Position numbers and translations under genes: made by a program
The notes under the pieces: generated by a model
Database searches by the model: none
What the model saw: the letters and a program-made list of their open reading frames with translations, nothing else
Told to the model about the DNA's origin: nothing
Part shown: positions 34,832 to 42,358 of the stretch, piece after piece
Layout of the letters: each line of letters begins with the position of its first letter
Numbering within the stretch: the stretch's first letter is position 1
DNA from: Nitrospirota bacterium
GTDB taxonomy: Bacteria; JACPQY01
Reading direction: 5' to 3'
Length of the DNA: 42,575 nt
NCBI GenBank assembly: GCA_016190245.1
Contig: JACPQY010000025.1
Coordinates: 1-42,575 of the forward strand

Positions 34832-36625
34832 ATGACTCAGGGTGCGAGTCCGTCCGGAATGGATGGTTACAATCTGGTTGAACGGGCGTGGATTCCCGTT
34901 TTGAAGGTCGATGGAACATACGGCCAGGGAGGGCCTGTACCCGGAGCCTTCAAGAGATGCCAGGACGGCATCTCGAAACCTCGCGGAGGGTGCGGTCGCG
35001 TCGGCATCCGAGCGGCGCTCACGGAGGCGGGCCGCATCCGCCAGATCGCCGCCTCGAACCCGATGGACAACGTCGCCCTTCTTCGCTTCCTGCTCGCGGT
35101 GCTTCAGTGGTGCAAGCCGAACCCGACCGATAAGGAACGCAATCGACTCAACGGCGCCGAGGGCATTCCGCCCGAGTGGCTGTCGAATCTGGGAATCGTC
35201 GCGAAGCCGAACGAGGCGTTCAATCTGCTCGGTGACGATCGACGCTTCCTCCAAGACAAGCAGTTGCTCGCCGACTTGTTGAGAGACAAACAGAAGCAGT
35301 GGGACAACCGCGAGAAGAAGAAGACGAAAAAAGCCGCTGGATCGCGTCAGGGCAATCCAGTGAGAGCTACCACGAACGAGCGGCCCAAGGCTCTCGACGA
35401 GGACGATTATCGCCCGGTCGGTGACCTGCTCGTGGAGTTCCCAACCGATACGAAGATTGCCCATTTCCGCCACGTGCGCGACAAAGAGTACGGCCTATGC
35501 CCGGCCTGCTGCGCATTGGGGATTGTTCGGTTCTGCGCGTTTGCCAACGCCTACGGCGGCGGGCGGTACACGTCGGCGGCCAACGGTCCCACGCCCGCGT
35601 ACGCAATCGCGTGGGGCGCGACGCTGCTGGACACATTGCGGCTGCACTGGCCCGCGAGATGTACCTCACCCCGGCAACCGCCGTGGTTGTGCGCCGCCGC
35701 CCCCTCAAAGGACGACCTCGACATCGTAACAGTGTTCGCATGGCGATCCCGCCGGCTCTGGCTGGGTGATCCCGGAGACGAGAGCACCTGCGCCTACTGC
35801 GGCCAGCCAGCCGCACTCATTCGGCAACTGGCGTTCACGGGCAACTGGAAACCGCCCTTTGAAACCGCGGGTCAGCAGAAGAAATTCTGGGACAAGGATC
35901 CGCACTTGGTCCTCATTGACAAGAGTCAGGCGGCAGGTGAAGAAGAGGAGAGCGGCAACTCAAATCAGGAACAGTCCGCCACGGCGCCAAAGACGAAAAA
36001 GAGCGCCGTGGTCAAGACCACACTCGGCTTCCCATCTCCAAGTGCGAGGGTCACGGGGCATTCAAGATTCTGGCGGCGCGTCCTGAGCGCCAAGGCCACG
36101 GAGCAGGCTGATGCGGATGGAACGCCTGCGACCCTCATGGTTGCCGGTCCGGCCGCCAACAAGGGGCTATACCAGGACGCCGCCGCCCTCCACCTGCGCG
36201 TCCCTGTCGTCGGTGCCGCTCAGACGCTTGAGGCTCAAGGAAAAGCGGTCGAGGCGGTGAGCGGCGTCCTGCGGCAGAGCACGCCGAATCCAGATCGCCA
36301 GCACCCCAACCGCATCGCTGTGCTCGACGCCTTGTCTCCGTCCTTGGAGGCTGACCTACGGCGCGACCTTGATCGGTCATTGGGCACGAATCCGCCGGGT
36401 CGGTTGATTGATGCATTGGGGGAGCGACTCGCGCCAGTCGTCGAGCGGGTCGTCCGCTCTACTACCCCCGGTTCGCCTCTGCGGCGGCGCGAGGCGATGG
36501 CGCGGGCGCGATCAGCCTTGGACGCGGCGCTGCACAAGGCCACCACCCCGTTGAGCAAGGCGTCCTCGCGGAAGGACGCGGCGAAGCCGGAGCGCACGCG
36601 CAAGAAGAAGGAGGCCACCTCGTGA
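34832..36625 (+). CDS. cas8e: Type I-E Cascade large subunit Cas8e (Cse1/CasA)
   Basis: 597 aa from ATG 34832 (CGGGAG upstream); ATG 34859 is possible. Cse1 recognises the PAM and, in standard systems, recruits Cas3. The N-terminus NLVERAWIPVLKVDG and SNPMDNVALLRFLLAVLQWC are family-typical. Two Cys pairs, C223/C226 (GLCPACC) and C320/C323 (TCAYC), probably bind zinc. A helical C-terminal bundle ends in a Lys/Arg-rich tail. Extra features are a ~23-residue Gly/Pro/Cys insert at about 30-55, absent from the relic copy, and a basic linker at 161-175. First gene of the cas operon; overlaps cse2 by four bases. With Cas3 absent locally, its recruitment surface may have changed role (inference). 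Confidence 0.92.
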   Translation: MTQGASPSGMDGYNLVERAWIPVLKVDGTYGQGGPVPGAFKRCQDGISKPRGGCGRVGIRAALTEAGRIRQIAASNPMDNVALLRFLLAVLQWCKPNPTDKERNRLNGAEGIPPEWLSNLGIVAKPNEAFNLLGDDRRFLQDKQLLADLLRDKQKQWDNREKKKTKKAAGSRQGNPVRATTNERPKALDEDDYRPVGDLLVEFPTDTKIAHFRHVRDKEYGLCPACCALGIVRFCAFANAYGGGRYTSAANGPTPAYAIAWGATLLDTLRLHWPARCTSPRQPPWLCAAAPSKDDLDIVTVFAWRSRRLWLGDPGDESTCAYCGQPAALIRQLAFTGNWKPPFETAGQQKKFWDKDPHLVLIDKSQAAGEEEESGNSNQEQSATAPKTKKSAVVKTTLGFPSPSARVTGHSRFWRRVLSAKATEQADADGTPATLMVAGPAANKGLYQDAAALHLRVPVVGAAQTLEAQGKAVEAVSGVLRQSTPNPDRQHPNRIAVLDALSPSLEADLRRDLDRSLGTNPPGRLIDALGERLAPVVERVVRSTTPGSPLRRREAMARARSALDAALHKATTPLSKASSRKDAAKPERTRKKKEATS

Positions 36626-37179
36626 GCCAGACCGTCGCCTACATCAAGCGGCTCGAAGACCTCCAGGAAGGGGAGCGCTCGCGCCTGCGCCGACTGGCCG
36701 GAAATCCGCTGAACGCGACGCTGCCGGGATTCGACCTGTTTACCGGCCTGTGGTGGCCGCTTCGGGCCAAGAATCAGGCCGCCCCGCGCCGCGAGACGAG
36801 CTGGCTGGTCGCCAAACTCTACGGCGCCTTCCCGGTACCGCATGTGCGACCCGAACAAGGCGTCGGCCCGAGTCTTGCCGCCGTCTTGGGCCTCTGCGAA
36901 CCGCGGGATGAGCGTGCCGGACCGCGATTTCGGAGCCGATTCGACGGTCTTATCTGTGCGCCTCTATCGGCGCTGGAGCCGCACCTCCGATGGGCACTGG
37001 GCGAAGTCGCCCGGGCCGTCGCCGGACGCCTGCCGCATGTCCGGGATGTCGCGGGCATCGACTGGGCGCAATTGCTCGACGACCTGTCCATCTGGGACCG
37101 CGCCGACGCGCACCACCCACGGCGTGACATTCGTGACCTCTGGGCAGAAGAATACCTGAAAGCTGTCCGTCAACCCTGA
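36622..37179 (+). CDS. cse2: Type I-E Cascade small subunit Cse2 (CasB, Cas11)
   Basis: 185 aa from GTG 36622, overlapping the cas8e stop (GTGA). Helical small-subunit pattern: VAYIKRLEDLQEGERSRLRRLAG, LYGAFP, RFRSRFDGLICAPLSALEPHLRWAL, and the C-terminal DWAQLLDDLSIWDRADAHHPRRDIRDLWAEEYL. In E. coli two copies of this protein form the belly of Cascade and stabilise the R-loop. Normal length. Confidence 0.92.
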   Translation: MSQTVAYIKRLEDLQEGERSRLRRLAGNPLNATLPGFDLFTGLWWPLRAKNQAAPRRETSWLVAKLYGAFPVPHVRPEQGVGPSLAAVLGLCEPRDERAGPRFRSRFDGLICAPLSALEPHLRWALGEVARAVAGRLPHVRDVAGIDWAQLLDDLSIWDRADAHHPRRDIRDLWAEEYLKAVRQP

Positions 37180-37192
37180 AAGGAGTTGGACC

Positions 37193-38461
37193 ATGCTCAT
37201 CGAAATCCACATGATCCAGAACCACAGCCCGTCGAACCTGAACCGGGACGACTTGGGCGCGCCCAAGACGTGCGTCTTCGGCGGCGTGACCCGCGCCCGC
37301 ATCTCCAGCCAGTGCCTCAAGCGCAGCATCCGGCGGAGCGTCGAGTTCCAGAAGGCCATGGAGAAGGACGGAGGGGTACGCACTCGTCGGCTGGCCTCGG
37401 TGCTGGCGCGAATCGTGGACTCCAAAGACTTTGACCTGACACCTGAAAAGCTGACCAAATTCCTCGCGACCAGCGAGGCTGCCAATGGTCCTTCGCTGGC
37501 GAAGCTGGAGGCCCTCGCTAGCGAAGCTTTGGAGCTAGGAGGCGTGAAGGCCAAAGGCAAAAAGAAGGACAAGAGCAAGCCGAAGGGCGAAGGAAACGAA
37601 AGCGGAGATGAGGGCGAGGACACTGAGGCCATGTCCAAGATGCTTCTCTTCCTCTCGACGGCCACCGTCGCGAAGATGGCAAGGGAACTGAAGGACGCTT
37701 CAAATGCAAAGCCACTGGCAGAGAAGTTCAAGGGCTGCATTGCCGAGAAACCGTGTGTCCCGGACATCGCGCTGTGTGGCCGCATGACTGAGGTAACCAA
37801 GAACAGCGTCTTCAGCGACCTGAACTTCACCGTCGAGGCCGCACTCTCCACCGCCCACGCGATCTCCACGCATGAAGTGATCAACGAGGTGGACTACTTC
37901 ACGGCGGCAGATGACATTCCCGGCCAGGACGCAGGCGCGGGCCACGTGAATGAGGGGATGTTCAACTCTGCTTGCTTCTACAAGCACTTCGCCATCGACT
38001 GGAAACAACTAGTGAAGAACTTGGGTGGGGACACCGAGCTTGCCGCCACTACGATCAAGTGCTTCCTTGAAGCCGCCGCCAGGGCCAACCCCTCTGGCAA
38101 GCAGCACGCGTTTGCCGCGTTCAATTGCCCCGACGGGATCCTGGTTGAAATCAAGACCAAATCGCCCACGCCGATCAGCTACGCCAACGCTTTTGCCGAT
38201 CCCGTGCCGCCGAAAACGGCGCGCGGTCTCATCGGCGAGAGCATCGCCCGCCTCGGCCAGTACGCCAACCATCTCATCGAAGGTTACGGCATCAACGCTG
38301 AGCGTTTCTGGTTTTCGCCGAAAAAGCGCTACGCACTGACGTGGATCGACAATGAGAAAAAGGAGCACGAACGGGAACAGTCCGTAGTCGGAACGTCAAA
38401 CGAGTTCGGCGACTTCGGCAAGTTCATCGGGGCGATCATGGACAAGGTGGCCAAATCGTAG
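37193..38461 (+). CDS. cas7e: Type I-E Cascade backbone subunit Cas7e (Cse4/CasC)
   Basis: 422 aa with AAAGGAG upstream. Cas7e forms the crRNA-binding filament. Typical motifs: IEIHMIQNHSPSNLNRDDLGAPKTCVFGGVTRARISSQCLKRSIR, FSDLNFTVEAALSTAHAISTHEV, FAAFNCPDGILVEIKTKSPTPISYANAF. It is about 60 residues longer than E. coli CasC. Much of the excess is a charged, low-complexity insert at about 118-147 (KGKKKDKSKPKGEGNESGDE), which would form a flexible loop on the filament. Confidence 0.95.
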   Translation: MLIEIHMIQNHSPSNLNRDDLGAPKTCVFGGVTRARISSQCLKRSIRRSVEFQKAMEKDGGVRTRRLASVLARIVDSKDFDLTPEKLTKFLATSEAANGPSLAKLEALASEALELGGVKAKGKKKDKSKPKGEGNESGDEGEDTEAMSKMLLFLSTATVAKMARELKDASNAKPLAEKFKGCIAEKPCVPDIALCGRMTEVTKNSVFSDLNFTVEAALSTAHAISTHEVINEVDYFTAADDIPGQDAGAGHVNEGMFNSACFYKHFAIDWKQLVKNLGGDTELAATTIKCFLEAAARANPSGKQHAFAAFNCPDGILVEIKTKSPTPISYANAFADPVPPKTARGLIGESIARLGQYANHLIEGYGINAERFWFSPKKRYALTWIDNEKKEHEREQSVVGTSNEFGDFGKFIGAIMDKVAKS

Positions 38462-38472
38462 GAGGTGAAGGC

Positions 38473-39591
38473 ATGACCAGTCTTTCCACCGTCTTCCTCC
38501 GCCTCGAAGGGCCGCTCCAGGCGTGGGGCGACAACTCGAAGTTCGTCATACGGCGCACGATGGAGGGGCCGACGAAGTCCGGCGTGCTCGGTCTCATCTG
38601 CTGCGCGATGGGGCTGTCGCGCCAGGCCGCGCGGGAACGACTGCCGGAACTGAACAAACTGACCATGGGCGCGCGAATCGACCGGCCCGGCACCCGCTGG
38701 TGGGACTACCACACCGTGGGGGCCGGCATAGGCATGATGACAGCGGCAGGCGGGATCAAGACGGGCGCCCAAGGCACGCTCATCACGCGCCGGGAGTATC
38801 TGGCCGACGCGAGTTTCCTGGTGGCGCTGCATGGCGAGGCAACGCTGATCAAGAAAGTCGCTGATGCTCTAACGTCACCGAAATGGCCGATCTTTCTCGG
38901 CCGCAAGTCCTGCCCGCCCTCCGTTCCCGTTTGGGCGAAACCGCGGTCAGGCGAGACGTGGACGAACCCGATGACGGGGCCGGAAGACCTGAAGTCCATG
39001 CTGGCTCTCGTGCCGTGGCATCCGCGCCATGAGGGTGATGAGCGGCCTGCATCCGGGGAGTTGCCCTGCCTGATCGAATGGCGCGCGGCCAACGAAGGCG
39101 ATATCGCGCCCTCGGATGCCGAGGTCTGGTACGACGCGCCGTTCTCCTTCGACCCCCCGGTGCATCATCCACGTCTGGTCGCACGCGAACAAGTCCCGGT
39201 TCAAGCGGGAAACGCGCTCCAGGAACGTACTTCAGTACCCCCAAGGCCGCGGGCAGACTATCAGAACACGGAATACAAAGAGGCTCGCAAAAAACGCATC
39301 GAATCCGACCACGGCCTGTGCGTTTTCTGCAAATCCCCGGCTACGACGGTCCAGCACGTCACCTACCGTCGGGCCGGTGGCGATGAACAACCGGACGATC
39401 TGCGCTCGCTCTGCCGCCTTTGCCACGATGCCGTCACGATGATCGAGTACGGACTGGGCATGGGAATCGACCGTATCAATCCCGAGGACTCCCGATGGCG
39501 CGATCCAATCATCAAGAAACGTCACGAGATCATCGAGTTCCGTTCCTTGGAGACGCGCCGGAGGCGTCTGAGCGCCGAGGAGGTCGAATAA
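38473..39591 (+). CDS. cas5e: Cas5e fused to a C-terminal HNH zinc-ribbon domain
   Basis: 372 aa with GGAGGTGA upstream; E. coli CasD is 224 aa. Residues 1-~250 are Cas5e: FLRLEGPLQAWGDNSKF, GPTKSGVLGLICCAMG, WWDYHTVGAG, REYLADASFLVALHG, FLGRKSCPPSVPVW. Residues ~262-330 form an HNH-type domain: GLCVFCKSPATTVQHVTYRRAGGDEQPDDLRSLCRLCHDAVT. Zinc cysteines C283/C286/C314/C317, general-base candidate H295, D309 and H318 are present. Two usual metal-ligand positions differ: Q294 before H295 and T322 where HxxxH ends. In standard I-E, Cas5e caps the crRNA 5' handle near the PAM end; a tethered HNH would lie close to target DNA. HNH-bearing Cascades lacking Cas3 (Cas5-HNH, Cas8-HNH) have been reported from large-scale mining. 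Confidence 0.93.
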   Translation: MTSLSTVFLRLEGPLQAWGDNSKFVIRRTMEGPTKSGVLGLICCAMGLSRQAARERLPELNKLTMGARIDRPGTRWWDYHTVGAGIGMMTAAGGIKTGAQGTLITRREYLADASFLVALHGEATLIKKVADALTSPKWPIFLGRKSCPPSVPVWAKPRSGETWTNPMTGPEDLKSMLALVPWHPRHEGDERPASGELPCLIEWRAANEGDIAPSDAEVWYDAPFSFDPPVHHPRLVAREQVPVQAGNALQERTSVPPRPRADYQNTEYKEARKKRIESDHGLCVFCKSPATTVQHVTYRRAGGDEQPDDLRSLCRLCHDAVTMIEYGLGMGIDRINPEDSRWRDPIIKKRHEIIEFRSLETRRRRLSAEEVE

Positions 39592-39593
39592 CC

Positions 39594-40361
39594 GTGTATC
39601 TCTCCTGTCTTCTGATCAATGTGGGCGAGAACCCCGACCGCCCACGGCCGGGACGACTGTGGCTGCGAAATCTCTACCACGTGCACCAGCGGCTGTGCAT
39701 GGCGTTTCCGTCGGTCAGGCGGAAGAACGACGACCGGGACTTCCTGAAGCCGTTCAACCCGGATGATTTCGGCTCCCAAGAGCCGAGACAAGTTCACGTC
39801 GAACGCAAAACGGAGGCCGGTTTCCTGTTTCGCATCGATCCTCAGCCCGGCGGTCGAGTCGTGATTCTCGTGCAATCAGCCTCCCCCGACAAACCGGATT
39901 GGGACTACGCTTTTCACAACGCGGACTATCTCCTCGCGGCTCCTCCGGACTCGAAACCATTCGACCCGTCTTTCGCGAGAGGACAAAGTTTTCAGTTCCG
40001 TCTCGTGGCCAATCCGACGAAACGAATTCGCAAGGACTCTCGGGAAGCGGATGGGAAAACCGTAGATGAAAAATGGATCAAGAAGCGTGTCCCCGTTCCG
40101 ACCGAAAAGCTGGATGACTGGCTCAAAAGACGGGCCGAGTCTGCCGGGTTTGGCGTCCGACAACTCACCAGCATTCAGGCGGGCTACATCTACGTCAACA
40201 AGACAAGAGAGGACAAGGGACAGCGCCTCCGGTCAGCACGGTACGAAGGCATCCTTGAGGTGACGAACCCCGGCCGGTTCCGGGAAACAATGGTTGGAGG
40301 CATCGGGCCGGCCAAGGCGTTCGGATTCGGGCTGCTTTCGGTGGCGGAATGCAAAACATGA
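39594..40361 (+). CDS. cas6e: CRISPR RNA endoribonuclease Cas6e (Cse3/CasE)
   Basis: 255 aa from GTG 39594, preceded by GAGGAGG in the end of cas5e. Cas6e cuts precursor crRNA below the repeat hairpin and stays bound. N-terminus YLSCLLINVG then LWLRNLYHVHQRLCMAF; H31 aligns with the catalytic H20 of E. coli CasE. RLVANPTKRI is the family core, and the glycine-rich RNA-binding loop is GGIGPAKAFGFGLLSVAE at the C-terminus. The matching substrate is the palindromic repeat at 42359. Confidence 0.95.
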   Translation: MYLSCLLINVGENPDRPRPGRLWLRNLYHVHQRLCMAFPSVRRKNDDRDFLKPFNPDDFGSQEPRQVHVERKTEAGFLFRIDPQPGGRVVILVQSASPDKPDWDYAFHNADYLLAAPPDSKPFDPSFARGQSFQFRLVANPTKRIRKDSREADGKTVDEKWIKKRVPVPTEKLDDWLKRRAESAGFGVRQLTSIQAGYIYVNKTREDKGQRLRSARYEGILEVTNPGRFRETMVGGIGPAKAFGFGLLSVAECKT

Positions 40362-40399
40362 GCGCGGGGGTGAACGAATCGGAAAGGAGGCAGGAAGAA

Positions 40400-40714
40400 A
40401 TGACGCTCGGAACACTTGAAGTGTCAAGCGAGGCATTGAGGACTTTGTGTCGGAAGTGGCGCATCCATCGCCTTGCGCTCTTCGGTTCCGCCCTAACGCG
40501 CCAACTCGGTCCGAACAGCGATATTGACCTTCTCGTCGAATTTGAGCCGGATGAGCGGTGGTCCCTCATGGACCTCGTTCGCGCCGAGGCGGAATTCGCC
40601 GATCTATTCGACCGTCGTGTCGATCTGGTCGACAAAAACAATCTCCAGCGGAGTTCAAATTGGATCCGCCGGGACGCGATCCTCAAGTCCGCGGAGGTGA
40701 TCTATGCCGCATGA
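40400..40714 (+). CDS. Minimal nucleotidyltransferase (MNT, MntA-type antitoxin)
   Basis: 104 aa from ATG 40400, chosen for the strong AAAGGAGG nine bases upstream; in-frame ATGs at 40349 and 40358 overlap cas6e but would add an unusual head. The motif LFGSALTRQLGPNSDIDLLVEF is the GSx(n)DxD signature of MNT proteins. In known MntA-HepT pairs the MNT partner AMPylates and neutralises the HEPN RNase. It overlaps the HEPN gene by 11 bases. Confidence 0.92.
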   Translation: MTLGTLEVSSEALRTLCRKWRIHRLALFGSALTRQLGPNSDIDLLVEFEPDERWSLMDLVRAEAEFADLFDRRVDLVDKNNLQRSSNWIRRDAILKSAEVIYAA

Positions 40715-41057
40715 TCCTCTGTCCGCTGTGCTCGACATGGTCCAGGCCATCGAAAGGGCTCATCAACTGTCCGCCGGATTGGGCGAAGCGGGATTCCTGG
40801 CCGACGAGCGGGCCCAATGGGCGGTTTACAGCCAGATCGTGATCTTGGGGGAAGCCGCAGGCCGGGTGGACAAGGAGTTTCAACGGGCGCACCCCGAGAT
40901 TCCGTGGTCAACCGCAATCGGAATGCGCCACCGGCTTGTGCACGGCTACGACAGCGTGGATTGGCTGCGCGTCTGGAAGACGCTTCAGGACGACCTACCG
41001 CCGCTCCTGCAACAGTTGAGAGGGCTGCTCCCCCATGAGGAAGGCCGAAAGAGATGA
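40704..41057 (+). CDS. HEPN domain ribonuclease-type toxin (HepT/DUF86)
   Basis: 117 aa with GGAGGTGAT upstream. Helical DUF86 fold with EAGFLADERAQWAVYSQIVILGEAAGRV and the catalytic-type motif RHRLVHGY (R-x4-H-x-Y). HepT RNases are held inactive by their MNT partner, encoded just upstream. The stop overlaps cas1 (ATGA), so the toxin is translationally linked to the adaptation genes. A pair inside a cas operon could guard the locus against loss or respond to its failure; that is inference. Confidence 0.92.
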   Translation: MPHDPLSAVLDMVQAIERAHQLSAGLGEAGFLADERAQWAVYSQIVILGEAAGRVDKEFQRAHPEIPWSTAIGMRHRLVHGYDSVDWLRVWKTLQDDLPPLLQQLRGLLPHEEGRKR

Positions 41058-42088
41058 GAGTCCAGGACCTCCACGTTCTGCCCAAGTTCCGCGACGGATG
41101 GAGCTACCTCTATGTGGACCACTGCCGAGTCGACCAGGAAGCCCGGTCCATCGCGATCCATGACGCGAACGGAAAGGTGCCGGTCCCCTGCGCCAACCTG
41201 GCCCTCCTGATGCTGGGACCCGGCGTATCCATTACGCACGCCGCCGTGTCGGTGCTGGCAGACCACGGTTGCCTCGTCGCCTGGTGCGGGGAGGAAGGCG
41301 TCCGGTTCTACGCGGTGGGCATGGGGGAGACGCGAAGCGCGTCGAGCTTGCTGCATCAAGCTCGGACTTGGGCGGACGCTGAACTTCGGCTGAACGTGGT
41401 TCGACGCCTGTACCAACTTCGCTTTCCCGGCCCCCTCGACCCGGCCCTGACGCTCCAGCAGATCCGGGGCATGGAAGGTATTCGAGTTCGGGAAACCTAC
41501 GCAAAGGCCGCGCGCGATACAGGCGTGCCTTGGTCCGGTCGAAGCTACCGGCGGGAAAACTGGGCCACGGCGGACCCGGTCAACCGCGCACTGTCGGTTG
41601 CCAACTCCTGCCTTTACGGTATCTGCCATGCCGCGATCGTCTCGGCGGGCTTCTCTCCGGCCCTCGGGTTCATCCACACGGGGAAAATGCTTTCCTTCGT
41701 GTACGACGTGGCGGATCTCTACAAGACGGAGGTGACCATCCCAACGGCGTTCCGCGCAACCGCTGATGGGACCGAAGGGCTGGAGCGGCGCGTTCGTGTG
41801 ACATGCCGTGACGCCTTCGTCTCCACCCGGCTTCTGGAGAGAATCGTGCCGGATGTGCAAGAGGTGCTGGATCTTCCGGCGCCAGGCGAGTCCGGGGCGG
41901 ACGAATCGCTCGATAAGGAAACAGCCGCACCGGGAGGCCTATGGGACCCGACCAAGGGAGAGGTGGAAGGGGGCCGAAGCCACACGATTGAGGCTGGAGA
42001 AAAGGAGGGTGCCGCGCCAGGAAGGCTGGCGGTACCCGGAGCGCCAGGGAAGGCAGAGGAGGGTGACGATGGTGGTCATGATCCTTGA
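41054..42088 (+). CDS. cas1: CRISPR integrase Cas1, type I-E
   Basis: 344 aa. Cas1 integrates new spacers with Cas2. Active residues match E. coli Cas1 at the same numbers: E141 (GMEGIRVRETY), H208 (GFIHTGK), D218 and D221 (SFVYDVADLYK). The protein is about 40 residues longer than E. coli Cas1. After a typical Cas1e ending (GLWDPTKGEVEGGRSH) it continues with a Gly/Glu/Ala-rich tail that runs 20 bases into cas2. Follows the HEPN gene with an ATGA overlap. Confidence 0.96.
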   Translation: MRVQDLHVLPKFRDGWSYLYVDHCRVDQEARSIAIHDANGKVPVPCANLALLMLGPGVSITHAAVSVLADHGCLVAWCGEEGVRFYAVGMGETRSASSLLHQARTWADAELRLNVVRRLYQLRFPGPLDPALTLQQIRGMEGIRVRETYAKAARDTGVPWSGRSYRRENWATADPVNRALSVANSCLYGICHAAIVSAGFSPALGFIHTGKMLSFVYDVADLYKTEVTIPTAFRATADGTEGLERRVRVTCRDAFVSTRLLERIVPDVQEVLDLPAPGESGADESLDKETAAPGGLWDPTKGEVEGGRSHTIEAGEKEGAAPGRLAVPGAPGKAEEGDDGGHDP

Positions 42089-42341
42089 ACGGGTGTCTCC
42101 GGGACTGCGTGGGGAACTGACGCGATGGTACTTGGAACCCCACGCCGGGGTGTTTGTTGGGCGGGTTTCCGCGATGGTTCGGGACCGGCTCTGGGAGAAG
42201 GCTTGTGGGTCGGCCAAGGATGGGGGCTGCGTGATGATCCATTCCAGCAACACCGAGCAGGGTTTCGCCATACGCACATGGGGGCGTACCGCCCGGTCGA
42301 TCAATGACTTCGAAGGGCTTTTTCTCGTCAGAACGCCGTAG
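42069..42341 (+). CDS. cas2: CRISPR adaptation protein Cas2, type I-E
   Basis: 90 aa: VVMILERVSPGLRGELTRWYLEPHAGVFVGRVSAMVRDRLWE and GGCVMIHSSNTEQGFAIRTWG, typical of Cas2e (CasCD) proteins. It forms the central dimer of the Cas1-Cas2 integration complex. Start ATG 42069 lies within the cas1 tail. The stop lies 17 bases before the first repeat. Confidence 0.95.
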   Translation: MVVMILERVSPGLRGELTRWYLEPHAGVFVGRVSAMVRDRLWEKACGSAKDGGCVMIHSSNTEQGFAIRTWGRTARSINDFEGLFLVRTP

Positions 42342-42358
42342 AATGGCGTTTTGGCAGT
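42332..42358 (+). promoter_or_regulatory. Very short leader with a hairpin before the CRISPR array
   Basis: AACGCC (42332-42337) and GGCGTT (42345-42350) form a stem with a seven-base loop followed by TT, across the cas2 stop codon. Only 17 bases separate cas2 from the first repeat, so any leader or array promoter must lie inside cas2. The hairpin could be a leader-anchoring or pause site; it is too short on U residues to call a terminator. Confidence 0.4.

Noticed and set aside
39594-40361. Longer Cas6e starting near 39420
   Set aside because: The extra 58 codons lie within the HNH coding sequence in another frame; GTG 39594 has a good ribosome site and gives the normal YLSCLLI start.
42332-42352. 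Intrinsic terminator between cas2 and the array
   Set aside because: Stem is only six pairs and the following T run is too short and interrupted by GG.
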